64,000 nt of DNA from Endomychus coccineus. Its lineage: Eukaryota > Arthropoda > Insecta > Coleoptera > Endomychidae. The first letter of the stretch is position 1. Every line of letters starts with the position of its first letter. Where the stretch lies: contig OY294071.1 in assembly GCA_958510875.1 (NCBI GenBank), positions 36,858,581 through 36,922,580 on the forward strand, written 5' to 3'. The notes beneath the pieces are model-generated. The model searched no databases and was not told where the DNA came from. It saw nothing but the letters and a program-made list of their open reading frames with translations. Of the stretch, positions 36,616 to 47,690 are shown piece by piece. The position numbers were made by a program, and so were the translations under genes.

Positions 36616-39600
36616 TTGTTGTGAGAGATCTACTTACAGGTAGATGGCATTAGACATTTCGGTCTTTCTACAATATAGAGGCGCAAAAGTAAAATACTAG
36701 GATCAGCCTCATAAGCTTTCATTTTCAGTTCTATACGTTTGGAAATACATTCAATTGACGCTTTTTTCCGAAAAAATTCTACTTCCTCATTGCTTAGACT
36801 GAAAATATCACCAACATGATGCTGAATAGAGGAAAATTGCTAATGTTCTCTTTCCAAGAGATTTAATCTTCCTCCGAAAAATCAGTCAAATCAACTGGTG
36901 GATGGATCTTTTTCCAGAGAAGAATATGATGATTGTTTATTTCACTTCATCGTTGGAATTGAACGTCTTCAATTATGCAAATTCAGTTGAGGGCCCGGAG
37001 TAAATGAATATGTTGATTTTATTGAGCGTAGAAGCTCTACATATATGTCGGGAACAATTATCATTACAACAATTACCATGAATAGACAATGCCAACAAAT
37101 TGAATGACCTCGAGAACTATTGTTCAACGTGCATGAAAATGCGAATAAAAATACATGAATGAGTTATGATGAGTGATGGAATTATAAGAATTAAGCGTAT
37201 GATTTTGTTTAATTTGACGCCGGGTGGAATTAGCGATATTTGGTCAAATGTTCAGTACATTGTTTGAACGCTTCAAAAACAAACAATTAAGCACAAAATA
37301 TTCCGACACTAATGTTTTATTTACGTTCAAAATTTCCTGCTACATTTCATAAACTCCACTAGAATCAAGAATGAGTTTTATCTCATGATATTTTTCAATA
37401 ATAGATATCATGAATACACTTTTTTATTGCCATTTCATACCGATATTCAAATTTTTCATCACACAAATAGCCTTTGTCATATAATACCCTCATATGTTGA
37501 TCGGTTTATTGCAATTTTATTTATATTCTATACAATATTACGTTATACAGGGCTTATCGTTTCTAAGAAACCATCTCTGGTTTGTTATCATGCACTGCTG
37601 TTTCGATTTCCTATTCATCATCAAGGGAATAAGGCAGATCGCAGTGACACTGACAGCATCATCTTCAGATAATTATGTTATGGTCAACACAACCAAATCA
37701 TTCGAATGCAACATGCATATGGCCCAGTTAGACGTCTGGCAGACGCGATATAAATAGAACGTCCATTTATCCCCATCTTTGTCTGACCTATTAAATCAAT
37801 ATATACCGCTGATTTAAATTCAATATATGTAATATAATGAAGGTCCTTGTGTCGACCCTTGTGAAACACACATATTGTCAATTCGAATAAACTTTCAATG
37901 TAATGATATAGAATATATTTTCACGTCTTTCCACTTGAAAATATATGCTTCTCATCATTTGAAATTTTTGGTTCCTAGGGAAGTTGAAGATCTATGTATC
38001 ACAGTTAATTTCACCATTAGAAGAGGGTACAGTATGTACAATCTTTCAATTTGTGAGATTTTATTCAGATTTTGTATATTAATTTGTATCCTTCCCCTTT
38101 TACATCTACTGATACTTAATTCCAGATATATTTTTCGGGATCACTTTAAAATAATTAGTTGATCATATAATCAAATTATAAAACAATTAAATGTCGACGA
38201 TGGTTACTTCCAAAACAAATAAGTTGACACCGAAGCATTTCCTCTCAGTGAGGGCCATAATATGCTTACACGTCGGCTGTACGATATAGTTCTTGGGAAT
38301 ATAATAAACAACTTGAAATTTTGGCGAAGGAGTGTGAGTTATTAAATTTTTCATTTTCTTGAAGCATTTCTTGTGTCATTAATTGCAATATTTTTGGTGT
38401 CTCTTCGTAGCGCGACTGTTATTTACAGAGTCATTACTTGGCTCGAAACCAGGGATGATAATAATTAATTTCCTGTGTTTTACAGTCAGTCGTTTCACAG
38501 TGCCCCTTACTTCCGTACCTTAGCACCGAAAGCCCAATCTTAAATTCTAATTATCGTGTCCCTTCTCTCATCTGTAATTGTTTATTCAACTCTGAGGTTG
38601 CCTATAATTATGCTCTTGTATAGTAGGGGCTTAACAGTTTGTGACCTAGATCAAAGAATTATCCATATGCTTAAAATATGAAGTTTGGGACTGAATACGT
38701 CTTAAGTATACGGCCGGAAATTAGAAGTGCTTTGCTCAAGATTAGAGTCAACTTTCAACCCCCGTAATTTTCACAGAGTATACAGATTTTGATAGTTCCT
38801 TTTCCTTTGAAGATTATCCAGAGTGAAACATCCAGATGAATCAGAATGTTCCTCTCAAAAATTGAAGTAGGATAATAATGAGATGAATTCCAGGAGATGC
38901 AGTATAACAGAAAGATTCAATATTAAAGTTACATGTTGTACATGATTTGTTGTGAGCTTTGAGCTATACATTCAAAGATACATGAAATCGGTTGGAGACA
39001 TTTTGAATATCCATTGTAATTCAGCTATGTAAATGATCATATTGATACCCTGTATTCCAATACCGGTAGATAATGAATCAAAATGTATGAAGGGAATATT
39101 AATGACAGTGCATCATGAGCATAATATATATTTAACATTTTGAACTCAATTATGATATTGCATTGTTCCAAACCCAGGTTCCAAATCTAATAGAACGGAT
39201 ATAACTCTCTCGTTTAGCCTCATATTGTGGTTTTTAATCTACTTTGATTTGTGTCTATTCCGTTATTACGAAAATATTAGATATCGATTCCAATTGAAGT
39301 TTGTCAATAACGTAGATCCTAAACGTTTTATTGAAATACAGTAACGTAATTCTATTTTGATAGGCCAAGACAACGTATGGTGAGTTTCATCATATCACCT
39401 TTACCTTCACTAAACATAAATCAGTAACTTTTGTAGTGTAGATCGGTATTCACCGTCTATCGAGATCATATTGTGGAGTATGCATACATGGTTGGTGAAT
39501 ACTGAATATCTTACAATTTTTGGAGATTTTGCCAAGTTTCAAATTTGGGGTTCAGCCAAAACCATTTTGATGGCAATGATCTGAAAATTCGGAAGTAGAC

Positions 39601-40275
39601 AGTTTCGTGTATCTTGCTAGGAAACCTACTTTCCTTTTATGACCATTTTACGTTTAAAGATATTTCCCGTTACTCTTTTTCTGCCTCACAACTCCGTTTA
39701 TATTCACTTAGATTTCTGATTCTTATCGCTTAAATAGAACGGAATTGTATTTTTGCGATAACATAAACCAAGAATGAGAATTCATTCCATATCAAAATTT
39801 ATATATTGTTTCATCCGTTCTAGAATGAAGAATTTTTCCCTCACCTGATGTCGACAATGAATAGCATCTCGTGTTAGAGAAGATGGGATTATGTGCCCTG
39901 GGTAAAAGTTATTCACGGTTTCTAGACAGAATCATTCATATGTTAAAACGATGTTTGAAACAAGGTATGGCTTGTGGGAGGAGAAATATATGTAAATGTG
40001 ATTCGTGTTTAGAATAAAATTGGAAACTTGAATCGTCTTAATGTGCAACTGGCTTGGAAGGAGCTCATATTCTTAGTGTGCTCGCTTGGTATTCTGGTAT
40101 TATTTCTTAATAAAAAATGTGATACATGATTAACTTAACGAATACAACTGGAGATGTAATCTAATAGTTGGGGTCAATCTAGTGGCTAATTTCAATCGTC
40201 AACTTACTTGAATCTTGAATAATTTTGAGTTATGTATGGGTATTGAAATATGCTCTCGGAACACATTATTCTCTT
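36616..40275. other. Long AT-rich stretch, no supported gene
   Basis: Frames of 62-95 codons only (37385-37672, 37494-37757, 37875-38162). They are rich in Phe, Ile and Leu as expected for AT-rich noncoding DNA. No repeat or RNA gene recognised. Confidence 0.5.
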
Positions 40276-40700
40276 ATATGTTGACTACACGAGAGGAAAA
40301 CCTATAATGTTCGTAGAAAATCGTGTGAGCCATAGATGGAATTTTGGGAGAGGAAATTCTGAGATATGCCTTCCTGGAGAAACTACCAGCTTGCGTTTTG
40401 GTTGCATCAAGCTCTACTAGATCCCAATTTCAAAATTGAACCTGAATCTATTGCATCAACCTATCTCTGTTTTGCACCTTTGGCTTTATTAGATGATATA
40501 TGTGCTCTACAGGAGAAAGCTGTATGGAATGGACCATCATCCATAAATCTGTGGACGTTACAGGAGATCACTTCCAACAGATAGTTGATATGGAGTAGAG
40601 ACATAGTTGATACCAAGAAATATCCCTGTGGAACAACGGCTTTGATAGTCATCGTATCGAAAGAGACTTTACTATCAAAGGGATGGATCTATCTGAGAGA
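40276..40700 (-). pseudogene. CR1/Jockey-type LINE relic with internal deletion
   Basis: The minus strand reads TIKAVVPQGYFLVSTMSLLHINYLLEVIS (B box region, about 40560-40650) and CNVHRFMDDGPFHTAFSCRA (C box, about 40490-40560). In this C box the FADD-type catalytic motif has become FMDD. The 40276-40360 end matches the 3' end of the copy at 13137 (GGTTTTCCTCTCGTGTAGTC on the minus strand), so sequence between RT and 3' end has been lost. Confidence 0.75.
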
Positions 40701-41029
40701 AAAGAGAACGAGTCTGCAGAAATTACACATTGATTTGGAGCGAAACAGGTATCATGACTTTTATCAGTTCTAACAAATTCTAAATGTAATGAATTCTTGG
40801 AAGCCCTTCTACGCGGTCACTGGTTTTATCAGAAATTGTGTGGAGAAGGAGCAATTGCTGGAATGACACACACATTATTTCGGACTTTATAATTTTCAAT
40901 ATTTCAAATGCATAAGATGAAAGTAACTATAATAACCTATGAGCATCACGCAATCGATAAGACACATATTCAAGCATAAGGGGTGTTCATGCTTGTTAAG
41001 TTTCAGATCTGGGAGATAAAGTTATAACC
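40701..41029. other. AT-rich spacer
   Basis: Nothing recognised. Confidence 0.5.
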
Positions 41030-41420
41030 TTAAATGATTGAAAATTCATGCTTGAAGCGACTAGTGTTTGCAATGGCGCTATTGCTGGCAGAAAGGTTAA
41101 TACCACAGGTAGAAAAAATGCAGGACTTTGACAGGGAGGATTTACTCGTTAAAGGCATGTCGGAAGGCGCCGTGTTTTACTTTTATAAAATGCGATATCG
41201 GTATTTAAAAGGCCACTGTATTTTAGGTGGTAGAATTTATCGTTCACAAGGAGCGATTTATAGGGGCAATAAAAGAGAGTGCGGCAATGCAAGAGCTGCG
41301 TAACGATAATTACGTCTAGGTGAGTACGTCGGCTGGGCGACAATGCGCCGACTGTAGCGACACGCGGGCTGGGCTACGGCCCGGCCCCGGCATAATTACA
41401 ACTTAGAGATGAAATCTGCG
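41030..41420 (+). other. GC-richer island with ORF and splice-donor-like site
   Basis: This block contrasts with its AT-rich surroundings. It holds an 89-codon frame (41034-41303) rich in charged residues with no known domain, then AGGTGAGT at about 41316, an excellent 5' splice-donor match. A GC-rich palindromic stretch around 41367-41395 follows. Together these could be the first exon and promoter of a host gene whose other exons lie outside or are unrecognised, or a fragment of a foreign element. There is no direct proof of either. Confidence 0.25.
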
Positions 41421-42213
41421 AACACTCCCCAACATTATACTCTCGGGGATCGCTAATAAAAAGTGATTAATATATCTAATTAACTCGTTGAACCGCTGTG
41501 ACGCAACTTCAAACTACAACAATTTATTTTAAGTCGAAGAATAAAAACTTTGGCGGCAGAAATAACCGGCATAGAATGAATGTAATTTAAATAAACTAAC
41601 AATCAGCGAAGTTTAGTTGGCACCCACCAGCCCATGCCGGTTGATTTAACGGATTATCGTCAGCTCATTCTGTTATTGGAAGTAAGCGGACGTTATAAGA
41701 GATTTTGTTGAATTTTAGTGCCTTTATCCAGCGGGACAAATGAAAATAGTCTCTGGAATTAGCAGCTCGCTCCGCTTTCAGGTCAATAAATGAGAATTTC
41801 ACTATATTTCATCGAATACCATGCATTTACGTCAGCACTCGGACACGCGTTTGGCTCGTCTAGATATTGAAAATCATAAATACGAGAAGAAGCTCTAACG
41901 TTGAAGGGCCATCTCCAATAATTCCGTTATAAATCTACATTCCTATCCTTTCAAAGTACTGAGCTTCAACTTCTTTGTTCATTTAACCAGACTTGGTAAT
42001 ATCATATTTAATTAAAAATCAAGACTCTGTCTAGGAAGCGAGCACAAAATCTTTCTATTTTCTTGATTGATTCAAATATTGGCTTGAGCTGACATTATCA
42101 TACTCCGTAACTCAGGAGTATGTATTTGGTATTCACACAGACATGAATATTGCAGAAATTAAATCTTAGAAAGGCAAGTGGTCGATATTATTATCTAAAG
42201 AGTACTGATTTCG
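41421..42213. other. No supported gene
   Basis: Mixed composition. 41620-41860 is less AT-rich than the neighbourhood (for example GGCACCCACCAGCCCATGCC), but no frame or motif was recognised. Confidence 0.45.
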
Positions 42214-42216
42214 TAA

Positions 42217-42993
42217 TAGTCTAGGAGCTAGACCGATATTGATGGTCTGAACATTAACCCGATGGCACTATGGTTTATCGTTAGAGGACGGTTCAATGAC
42301 CAATTCATCTCACAGACCGAATTCTCCCCGGCTGCTAGATCTCGAGATACGGCATCCGCATTTTTTTTTGTTTTTGACTGGAGGTTAACCCTTTCCAAGT
42401 TGCGGTTACTCGAAGAGCATGCCATTTTTATACACTTCCACCATGTGCCATCATTTTTTATCGTGTCCGTTCATGATACCGACCAGTTAAAATTGGACCG
42501 AAAATGGACTGCAAGTTAACCATCCCAAACCTGGTGTAGAATGTTCATTGATGTTGGCAATTGTTAACATACCCTATGCCATCAAAAGTTGTCGGTTCAT
42601 GTTCGAGTGATTGGCCATTATTTGGACCGAAACGTTTCTTTTTTTCATTTTGTGGATAAAACTTGCGGGTTACAAGGCAACATGATGGCACCATGTTAAA
42701 TAACTTTATTGGAGGTCAAATGAAGATTTAAAATTATTGCCATCACTCCTTGCCTATTTCAACCTCCAAAACTCCCTAAAACCATCCGGCAAAATAAAAA
42801 AAAATAAAAAAAAGCCATTTCGATTTTAAACCCAACTAGACTTTCGAAAATTGACTATTTTATCATAAAATTGGCCATAATATCCATATTTTTCATATTG
42901 ATGGTTTATTTTACCCCCCTACAACCATTTATTATACCCACTCCACGCTGAATTAACGTGAAACATACTAACATACTACTGTAATTGAGCATG
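42217..42993. repeat. Long terminal inverted repeat, left
   Basis: Pairs with 47691-48436 over its whole length with point differences and small gaps. The two arms translate to near-identical 65-codon shadow frames, with about eight differences in 65 codons. It contains poly-A/T runs near 42360 and 42790, and the innermost shared block is TGTAATTGAGCATG. Confidence 0.85.
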
Positions 42994-43116
42994 GTTTCGT
43001 TTTCAAAAGTCATTACGGTATTATATAATGTGTTGTCGTGTCGAGTAGACGTGCCATCTGTTACTCCTTAATTATCATTATCAATCTGTAGTTTTGAATT
43101 AAAATTAGCATCCACT

Positions 43117-43728
43117 ATGCCACCCCCGGAAAATACAAGATCTAATTTACGTGAAGATGATGAACTTATCCAAAGGATTGTCGAAGAAGTACTTACATCT
43201 GAAAATTTTCTACAAAATTTAGTAGACAAATTATGGAACAAAATTAACATTCAAGTGCAAAAGGAAATCAAGGTTATAGAAAGTAAGGTTGAGTCATTAG
43301 AAAATGAATTAGTATCAGCTCATGATGAATTAGAACAATATTCAAGACGTAATAATCTAAGATTTTATGGAGTTCCGAAGAATGAAAATGAAAATACGGA
43401 AGAAACTATAATAAACTTGTGCAAATCTAAACTGGGTATCAAAATTTCAACGGATGTTATCGACTTTTGTCATAGACTAGCAAGTAAAGAAGGTACTTGC
43501 CAACCAATTATTGCCAGATTCTGTAAGTTAAAAGGAACTAGACTTGTATGCCGTGAAGACCTAACTTCAAGAAGGATTGGTGTTTTAAAAACTGTCGGTG
43601 AGCAATATGGGATTAAGAACGTGTGGTCGAATGGAGGTACGATAATGTTCAAAACTAATAATAAGCTATATAAATTTAAAACTTTAAATGACTTTCACAA
43701 GTCCAAATTGGAATTACAAAAGGAGTGA
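43117..43728 (+). CDS. LINE ORF1 protein, 203 aa
   Basis: Nucleic-acid-binding ORF1 of a non-LTR retrotransposon. A predicted coiled coil (about residues 42-76, ESKVESLENELVSAHDELEQ) ends in the characteristic SRRNNLRFYGVP (76-87), the start of the RNA-binding domain. CHRL (118-121), CREDLTSRRIGVL (145-157) and YGIKNVWSNGG (164-174) mark the C-terminal part. This layout is common to insect LINE ORF1 proteins. The frame is open from start to stop. The link ARFCKLKGTRL (133-143) is shorter than I expect for the family, so a small in-frame deletion is possible. ORF2 starts 204 bp downstream. Confidence 0.8.
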   Translation: MPPPENTRSNLREDDELIQRIVEEVLTSENFLQNLVDKLWNKINIQVQKEIKVIESKVESLENELVSAHDELEQYSRRNNLRFYGVPKNENENTEETIINLCKSKLGIKISTDVIDFCHRLASKEGTCQPIIARFCKLKGTRLVCREDLTSRRIGVLKTVGEQYGIKNVWSNGGTIMFKTNNKLYKFKTLNDFHKSKLELQKE

Positions 43729-43932
43729 TGAGTTCACCTTAGAATCTACTCTCTTGTACTAATACTTGCTAAGAAACCATAAATTAATTAATATTCTTTA
43801 TCTAAAAGTAAAAAACGTGTGAAATCGATTGTACATTTCTTTATTTTTATCTTCATCTTTTTCAATTCTGCTATAAATACTGAAGTGGATTTCCTGTTTT
43901 CCAGCTAGTAAATATAATATGAACGAATCATC

Positions 43933-44850
43933 ATGAAAAACTCATTATCAATTGCACATTTGAATATTAGGTCTTTAATACCAAAAATTTCAGAAATTAA
44001 GCAAATGCTTGAAGAAAAGCAGTTTCACATTTTAGTTTTAAGCGAAACTTGGCTGTCACAAGATGATTTAGAAGATAGATTGCAAATTGATGGCTATAAA
44101 GTAATACGTAAGGACAGACAAGACAGGGGCGGTGGAGTGGCATTATACATCTGCAACACAATCCAATTTAAAATAGTTGATTGTAATGATTTCATTGAAC
44201 AACTTTGGATATGTGCAAGTATATCTAAGGAAAGGTTTATATTTGGAGTTGCCTATAAGCCACCCACGTGCAATTATAAGCAATTCCTAGAACATTCCGA
44301 AGATACAATTATGTATTGCTCATCTATTTCCGATAATATTTTCTGTCTAGGTGATTTTAACATTGACATGTTAAAATTTGAAAATAGTGGTACAACTTAC
44401 TTAAATGATCTACTTAGCTCACTGGAATTGACACAGATAATTACTCAACCCACTATGAGTACTAGCACATCTCACACACTAATTGATCTTATAATTACAT
44501 CCGATCCATCTATCATTTTGAACTCTGGTGTTTTAGAATATGATTTCACAGACCACTCTCTTATTTTTTGTAATATTAAAGTAAATATTCCCCAAACTAA
44601 ACTTTTTTATACCTATCGCGATTTTGAATACTTTGACATTAATGAATTTCAGTCTTATCTTAAAACTTTTCCTTTTCACTATATATATAAAATTAACGAT
44701 ATACATTTGAAAATTGAGTACTTCAATAAATATATATCAGATGCTTTTGATATACATGCACCATTAAAAACAAAGTATACTCATTGTAAACCAAAATCAC
44801 CCTGGATCAACAACTGTTGGGTTGCCGGGATATACTCCGCGTTGTCGTAG
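43933..44850 (+). pseudogene. LINE ORF2, endonuclease domain only, truncated
   Basis: Open frame of 305 residues. Residues 1-220 form an apurinic-type endonuclease that nicks target DNA: HLNIRS with N11, SETW with E38, GGGVALYI (66-73), YKPP (109-112), GDFNID with D141 and N143, and TDHSL with D207 and H208. All catalytic positions are present. Native sequence runs to SPWINNC (about residue 295). The last ten residues come from the Penelope insertion that begins at 44817. No reverse transcriptase, which should follow, exists on either side of the insertion inside the enclosing element. LINE copies normally lose their 5' end, so a missing 3' half implies a later deletion or another origin. Confidence 0.85.
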
Positions 44851-44877
44851 ATTGGTTTCCATAGGAACCGTTGATGT

Positions 44878-44917
44878 GACGACGTTTCGGCACAATCTCA
44901 TGTGCCATCTTCAGGTC
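44878..44917 (-). ncRNA. Hammerhead-like motif, left Penelope copy
   Basis: Minus strand: GAC (44917-44915), CUGAAGA (44914-44908, fits CUGANGA), a hairpin with five-pair stem GGCAC/GUGCC, then GAAA and ACGU-type palindromic short stem III, C, and GUC that can pair with GAC. All core positions are kept, but stem I is only three pairs and an unpaired U sits at the base of stem II. Penelope elements carry such minimal hammerheads in their terminal repeats. Activity is uncertain. Confidence 0.5.
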
Positions 44918-45929
44918 TTTTCTTCAGGGCTGCTGCTCTGCTTCGAGTTAACTTGAAACTGATCTCCGTTGATCCTGTTGGTGTTTTATGTATCATTGTT
45001 ACATCTGGATGATTTTGCCGGTTTGATGCGTCTGATTGAGTTTGTTGGTTTGTTGCGTTCGAGCGATTTTCTCGTTTCGTTGCGTTCGAGCGAGTTTGCC
45101 GGTCCGTTGAGTTAGTCTGGTTGACTGTTCTCCTGGGTGGTTGAAGGGCTGGTTTCCAAGCAGTTGGGAGTCTCTGTGTATCATCTCTTGTATTAAGATT
45201 TGAAGGTCGCTTCTCGATTTCGATAGCTTCTCTTATGATGCGTTTTCTTTTGTGCTCCAGGCTGGCTAGGACTCGGGTGTTGTCAAAATCGATTTCATGT
45301 GGAGTTTTTCTCACATGTTCGGCAAGTGATGAAGTTGTTTATTGCTTTGCGACTGCATTGTGGTGTTCTTCACGTCGAATGTTGATTCTTCTGTTAGTTT
45401 GTCCTATGTAGCTTCCTCCGCAATCTTTGCATGGAATTTCGTAGACCCCTTGTGTTTCAGGATTTATTTTGGATTTAGCGTTGGGCAGTATTTGACCAAT
45501 CTTTCTTGTCGTGTTGAAACTTGTCTCAATGTTGTGTTATTTGAGGATTCTGCTGATCTTCTCTGTAAGTACCTTTGACGTATGGGAGATGGGCTTTGGC
45601 GACAGGTTCTCCTTTTTCTTCTTCTGTGGTTCGATCTGTCTGGCGTCGTGGCCTTAGTGATCGTCTGATATTGTCTTTTGAGAACCCGTTTTGCTGTAGC
45701 GTGGTTTGTATTGTCTGCATTTCTTGTTGTTTGTGGTCATTGTCGGTTAGTCGGTCTGATCTGGTTATGAGTGTTTTCATTACGGATTGAAGTTGTGCTG
45801 GATGGTGATGTGACTGGACGTTCAAGTAACGATTCATGTATGTTGGTTTCCTGTATATGGTGTGTCCTATTCTGCCGTTTGTCTTGCTCACAAGAACATC
45901 TAGGAAGGGTAGTTGGTTGTCCTTCTCGA
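44898..45929 (-). pseudogene. Penelope copy, left, frameshifted
   Basis: Encodes the same protein as the right copy but is broken. One frame (45526-45891) covers the post-RT region (SKTNGRIGHTIY to HLPYVKGTY). Another (44898-45314) covers the C-terminal end from KTPHEIDFDNTRVLAS to KRPEDGT. The GIY-YIG core in between (about 45320-45520) is out of frame and contains stops. Confidence 0.85.
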
Positions 45930-47088
45930 AAAACCAAAACTATGGCTACGATACGTAGACGATACGTTTGTTATCTGGACTCACGGAGAAGCCACACTGG
46001 CAACATTTCTGAGCCACATAAACAGGATTCACGAAAAAATCGTGTTCACAATGGAGATCGAGAAGGACAACCAACTACCCTTCCTAGATGTTCTTGTGAG
46101 CAAGACAAACGGCAGAATAGGACACACCATATACGGGAAACCAACACACATGAATCGTTACTTGAACGTCCAGTCACATCACCATCCAGCAGAACTTCAA
46201 TCCGTAATGAAAACACTCATAACCAGATCAGACCGACTAACCTACAATGACCACAAACAACAAGAAATGCAGACAATACAAACCACGCTACAACAAAACG
46301 GGTTCTCAAAAGACAATATCAGACGAGCACTAAGGCCACGACGCCAGACAGATCGAACCACAGAAGAAGAAAAAGGAGAACCTGTCGCCAAAGCCCATCT
46401 CTCATACGTCAAAGGTAATACAGAGAAGATCAGCAGAATTCTCAAAAAACACAACATTGAGACAAGTTTCAACACGACAAGAAAGATTGTTCAAGTACTG
46501 CCTAACGCTAAATCCAAAATAAATCTGGAAACACAAGGGGTCTACGAAATACCATGCAAAGATTGCGGAGGAAGCTACATAGGACAAACTAACAGAAGAA
46601 TCAACATTCGACGTGAAGAACACCGCAATGCAGTCGCAAAGCAAGAAACAACATCATCACTTGCCAAACATGTGAGAAAAACTTCAGATGAAATCGATTT
46701 TGACAACACCCGAGTCCTAGCCAGCCTGGAGCACAAAAGAAAACGCATCATGAGAGAAGCTATCGGAATCGAGAAGCGACCTTCAAATCTCAATACAAGA
46801 GATGATACACAGAGATTACCAACTGCTTGGAAACCAGCCCTTCAACCACCCAGGAGAACAGTCAACCAGACTAATTCAACGGACCGGCAAACTCGCTCGA
46901 ACGCAACGAACCGACAAAATCGCTCGAACGCAACAGACCAACAAACTCAATCGGACGCATCAAACCGGCAAAATCATCCAGATATAACAAGGATACATAA
47001 AACACCAGCAGGATCAACGGAGATCAGTTTCACGTTGACTCGAAGCAGAGCAGCAGCCCTGAAGAGAAGACCTGAAGATGGCACATGA
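45913..47088 (+). CDS. Penelope RT end plus GIY-YIG endonuclease, 5'-truncated
   Basis: Open frame of 391 residues, the C-terminal half of a Penelope polyprotein. LRYVDDTFVIW (residues 12-22) is the catalytic C box of the reverse transcriptase, and NQLPFLDVLV (53-62) follows as in the family. The GIY-YIG endonuclease is seen as YEIPCKDC (211-218, with its CxxC), SYIGQTNRR (221-229), RREEHR (233-238) and LAKHV (250-254). A C-terminal tail has short repeats of the type RQTRSNATN. Most of the RT (fingers and A box) is missing, so it cannot retrotranspose alone. The listed ATG lies in sequence from the inverted copy and is not an authentic start. Confidence 0.85.
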   Translation: MVVLLEKPKLWLRYVDDTFVIWTHGEATLATFLSHINRIHEKIVFTMEIEKDNQLPFLDVLVSKTNGRIGHTIYGKPTHMNRYLNVQSHHHPAELQSVMKTLITRSDRLTYNDHKQQEMQTIQTTLQQNGFSKDNIRRALRPRRQTDRTTEEEKGEPVAKAHLSYVKGNTEKISRILKKHNIETSFNTTRKIVQVLPNAKSKINLETQGVYEIPCKDCGGSYIGQTNRRINIRREEHRNAVAKQETTSSLAKHVRKTSDEIDFDNTRVLASLEHKRKRIMREAIGIEKRPSNLNTRDDTQRLPTAWKPALQPPRRTVNQTNSTDRQTRSNATNRQNRSNATDQQTQSDASNRQNHPDITRIHKTPAGSTEISFTLTRSRAAALKRRPEDGT

Positions 47089-47108
47089 GATTGTGCCAAA
47101 ACGTCGTC
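47069..47108 (+). ncRNA. Hammerhead-like motif, right Penelope copy, mutated
   Basis: Same layout as the motif at 44878-44917, but GAAA reads AAAA, which removes the core G needed for catalysis. CUGAAGA and the GGCAC/GUGCC stem are kept. Expected inactive. Confidence 0.5.
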
Positions 47109-47169
47109 ATATCAACGGTTTCCATCGAAACCAATCTAGGACAACGCGGAGTATATCCCGGCAACCCAA

Positions 47170-47690
47170 TACAGCATATAACGCTGTATATGTATATATA
47201 AGTATATATATATGTATATCTAATATTTGTTATCACAATAACAAATATTTTTAGCTTCAAATTACTCTTTTATATTACATGTAATTTCAATGAGATTCTC
47301 ATCCGCCAGAATAATTGGAATAGTTTTTCATTATTTACAAGGTAATTCAACCAAAATTGTATAAAAAACATGTTATTTTTCTCAAATGCTATGTTTTTAT
47401 TTCATTTTGAGAAGCAAAATAACATGCATATCATATATATATATATTTTTTTTTTTGTCTATTTTTTTGGAGAAAATAATCTACTTTTAGTGATATGTTT
47501 AGTGCTGTAATGAGGAATAAAACAGTTATATAACGTTGTAATGAAAAAGCTTAAGAATACTGATTTTTTAATATTGTTCTGCATAGGGGTTGCTTAAAAG
47601 GGGGATGATGATGTACTTGAGATGGGGTGAATTAATGAGTCGTGGAGGGAGGGGTACATTAATGTATCGTAATAATTTTGTAAAAAAACA
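47170..47690. other. AT-rich segment between Penelope and right inverted repeat
   Basis: Holds TA-rich microsatellite runs (47185-47215, 47437-47455) and a perfect hairpin, 47222-47233 against 47238-47249 with 12 bp arms (AATATTTGTTAT) and loop CACA. No reverse-transcriptase remnant of the neighbouring LINE is present, although it would be expected here. Confidence 0.6.

Larger units (their letters stand above)
44817..47169. mobile_element. Penelope-like element, palindromic pair of copies
   Basis: Two copies lie head to head. The left is on the minus strand (44817 to about 45929), the right on the plus strand (about 45913-47169). Outer ends are the same sequence inverted (TTGGGTTGCCGGGATATACT at the left end) and each carries a hammerhead-like motif. 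Both copies are 5'-truncated within the RT domain; the right copy reaches slightly further upstream, to the YVDD motif. Partial inverted copies at the 5' side are a known habit of Penelope elements. No target duplication was identified. Insertion falls at the break of the LINE ORF2. Confidence 0.85.

Noticed and set aside
45342..46644. Several open frames of 70-159 codons antisense to the Penelope copies
   Set aside because: They are shadows of the Penelope reading frame. The inverted copies make them appear on both strands, and they carry no domain of their own.
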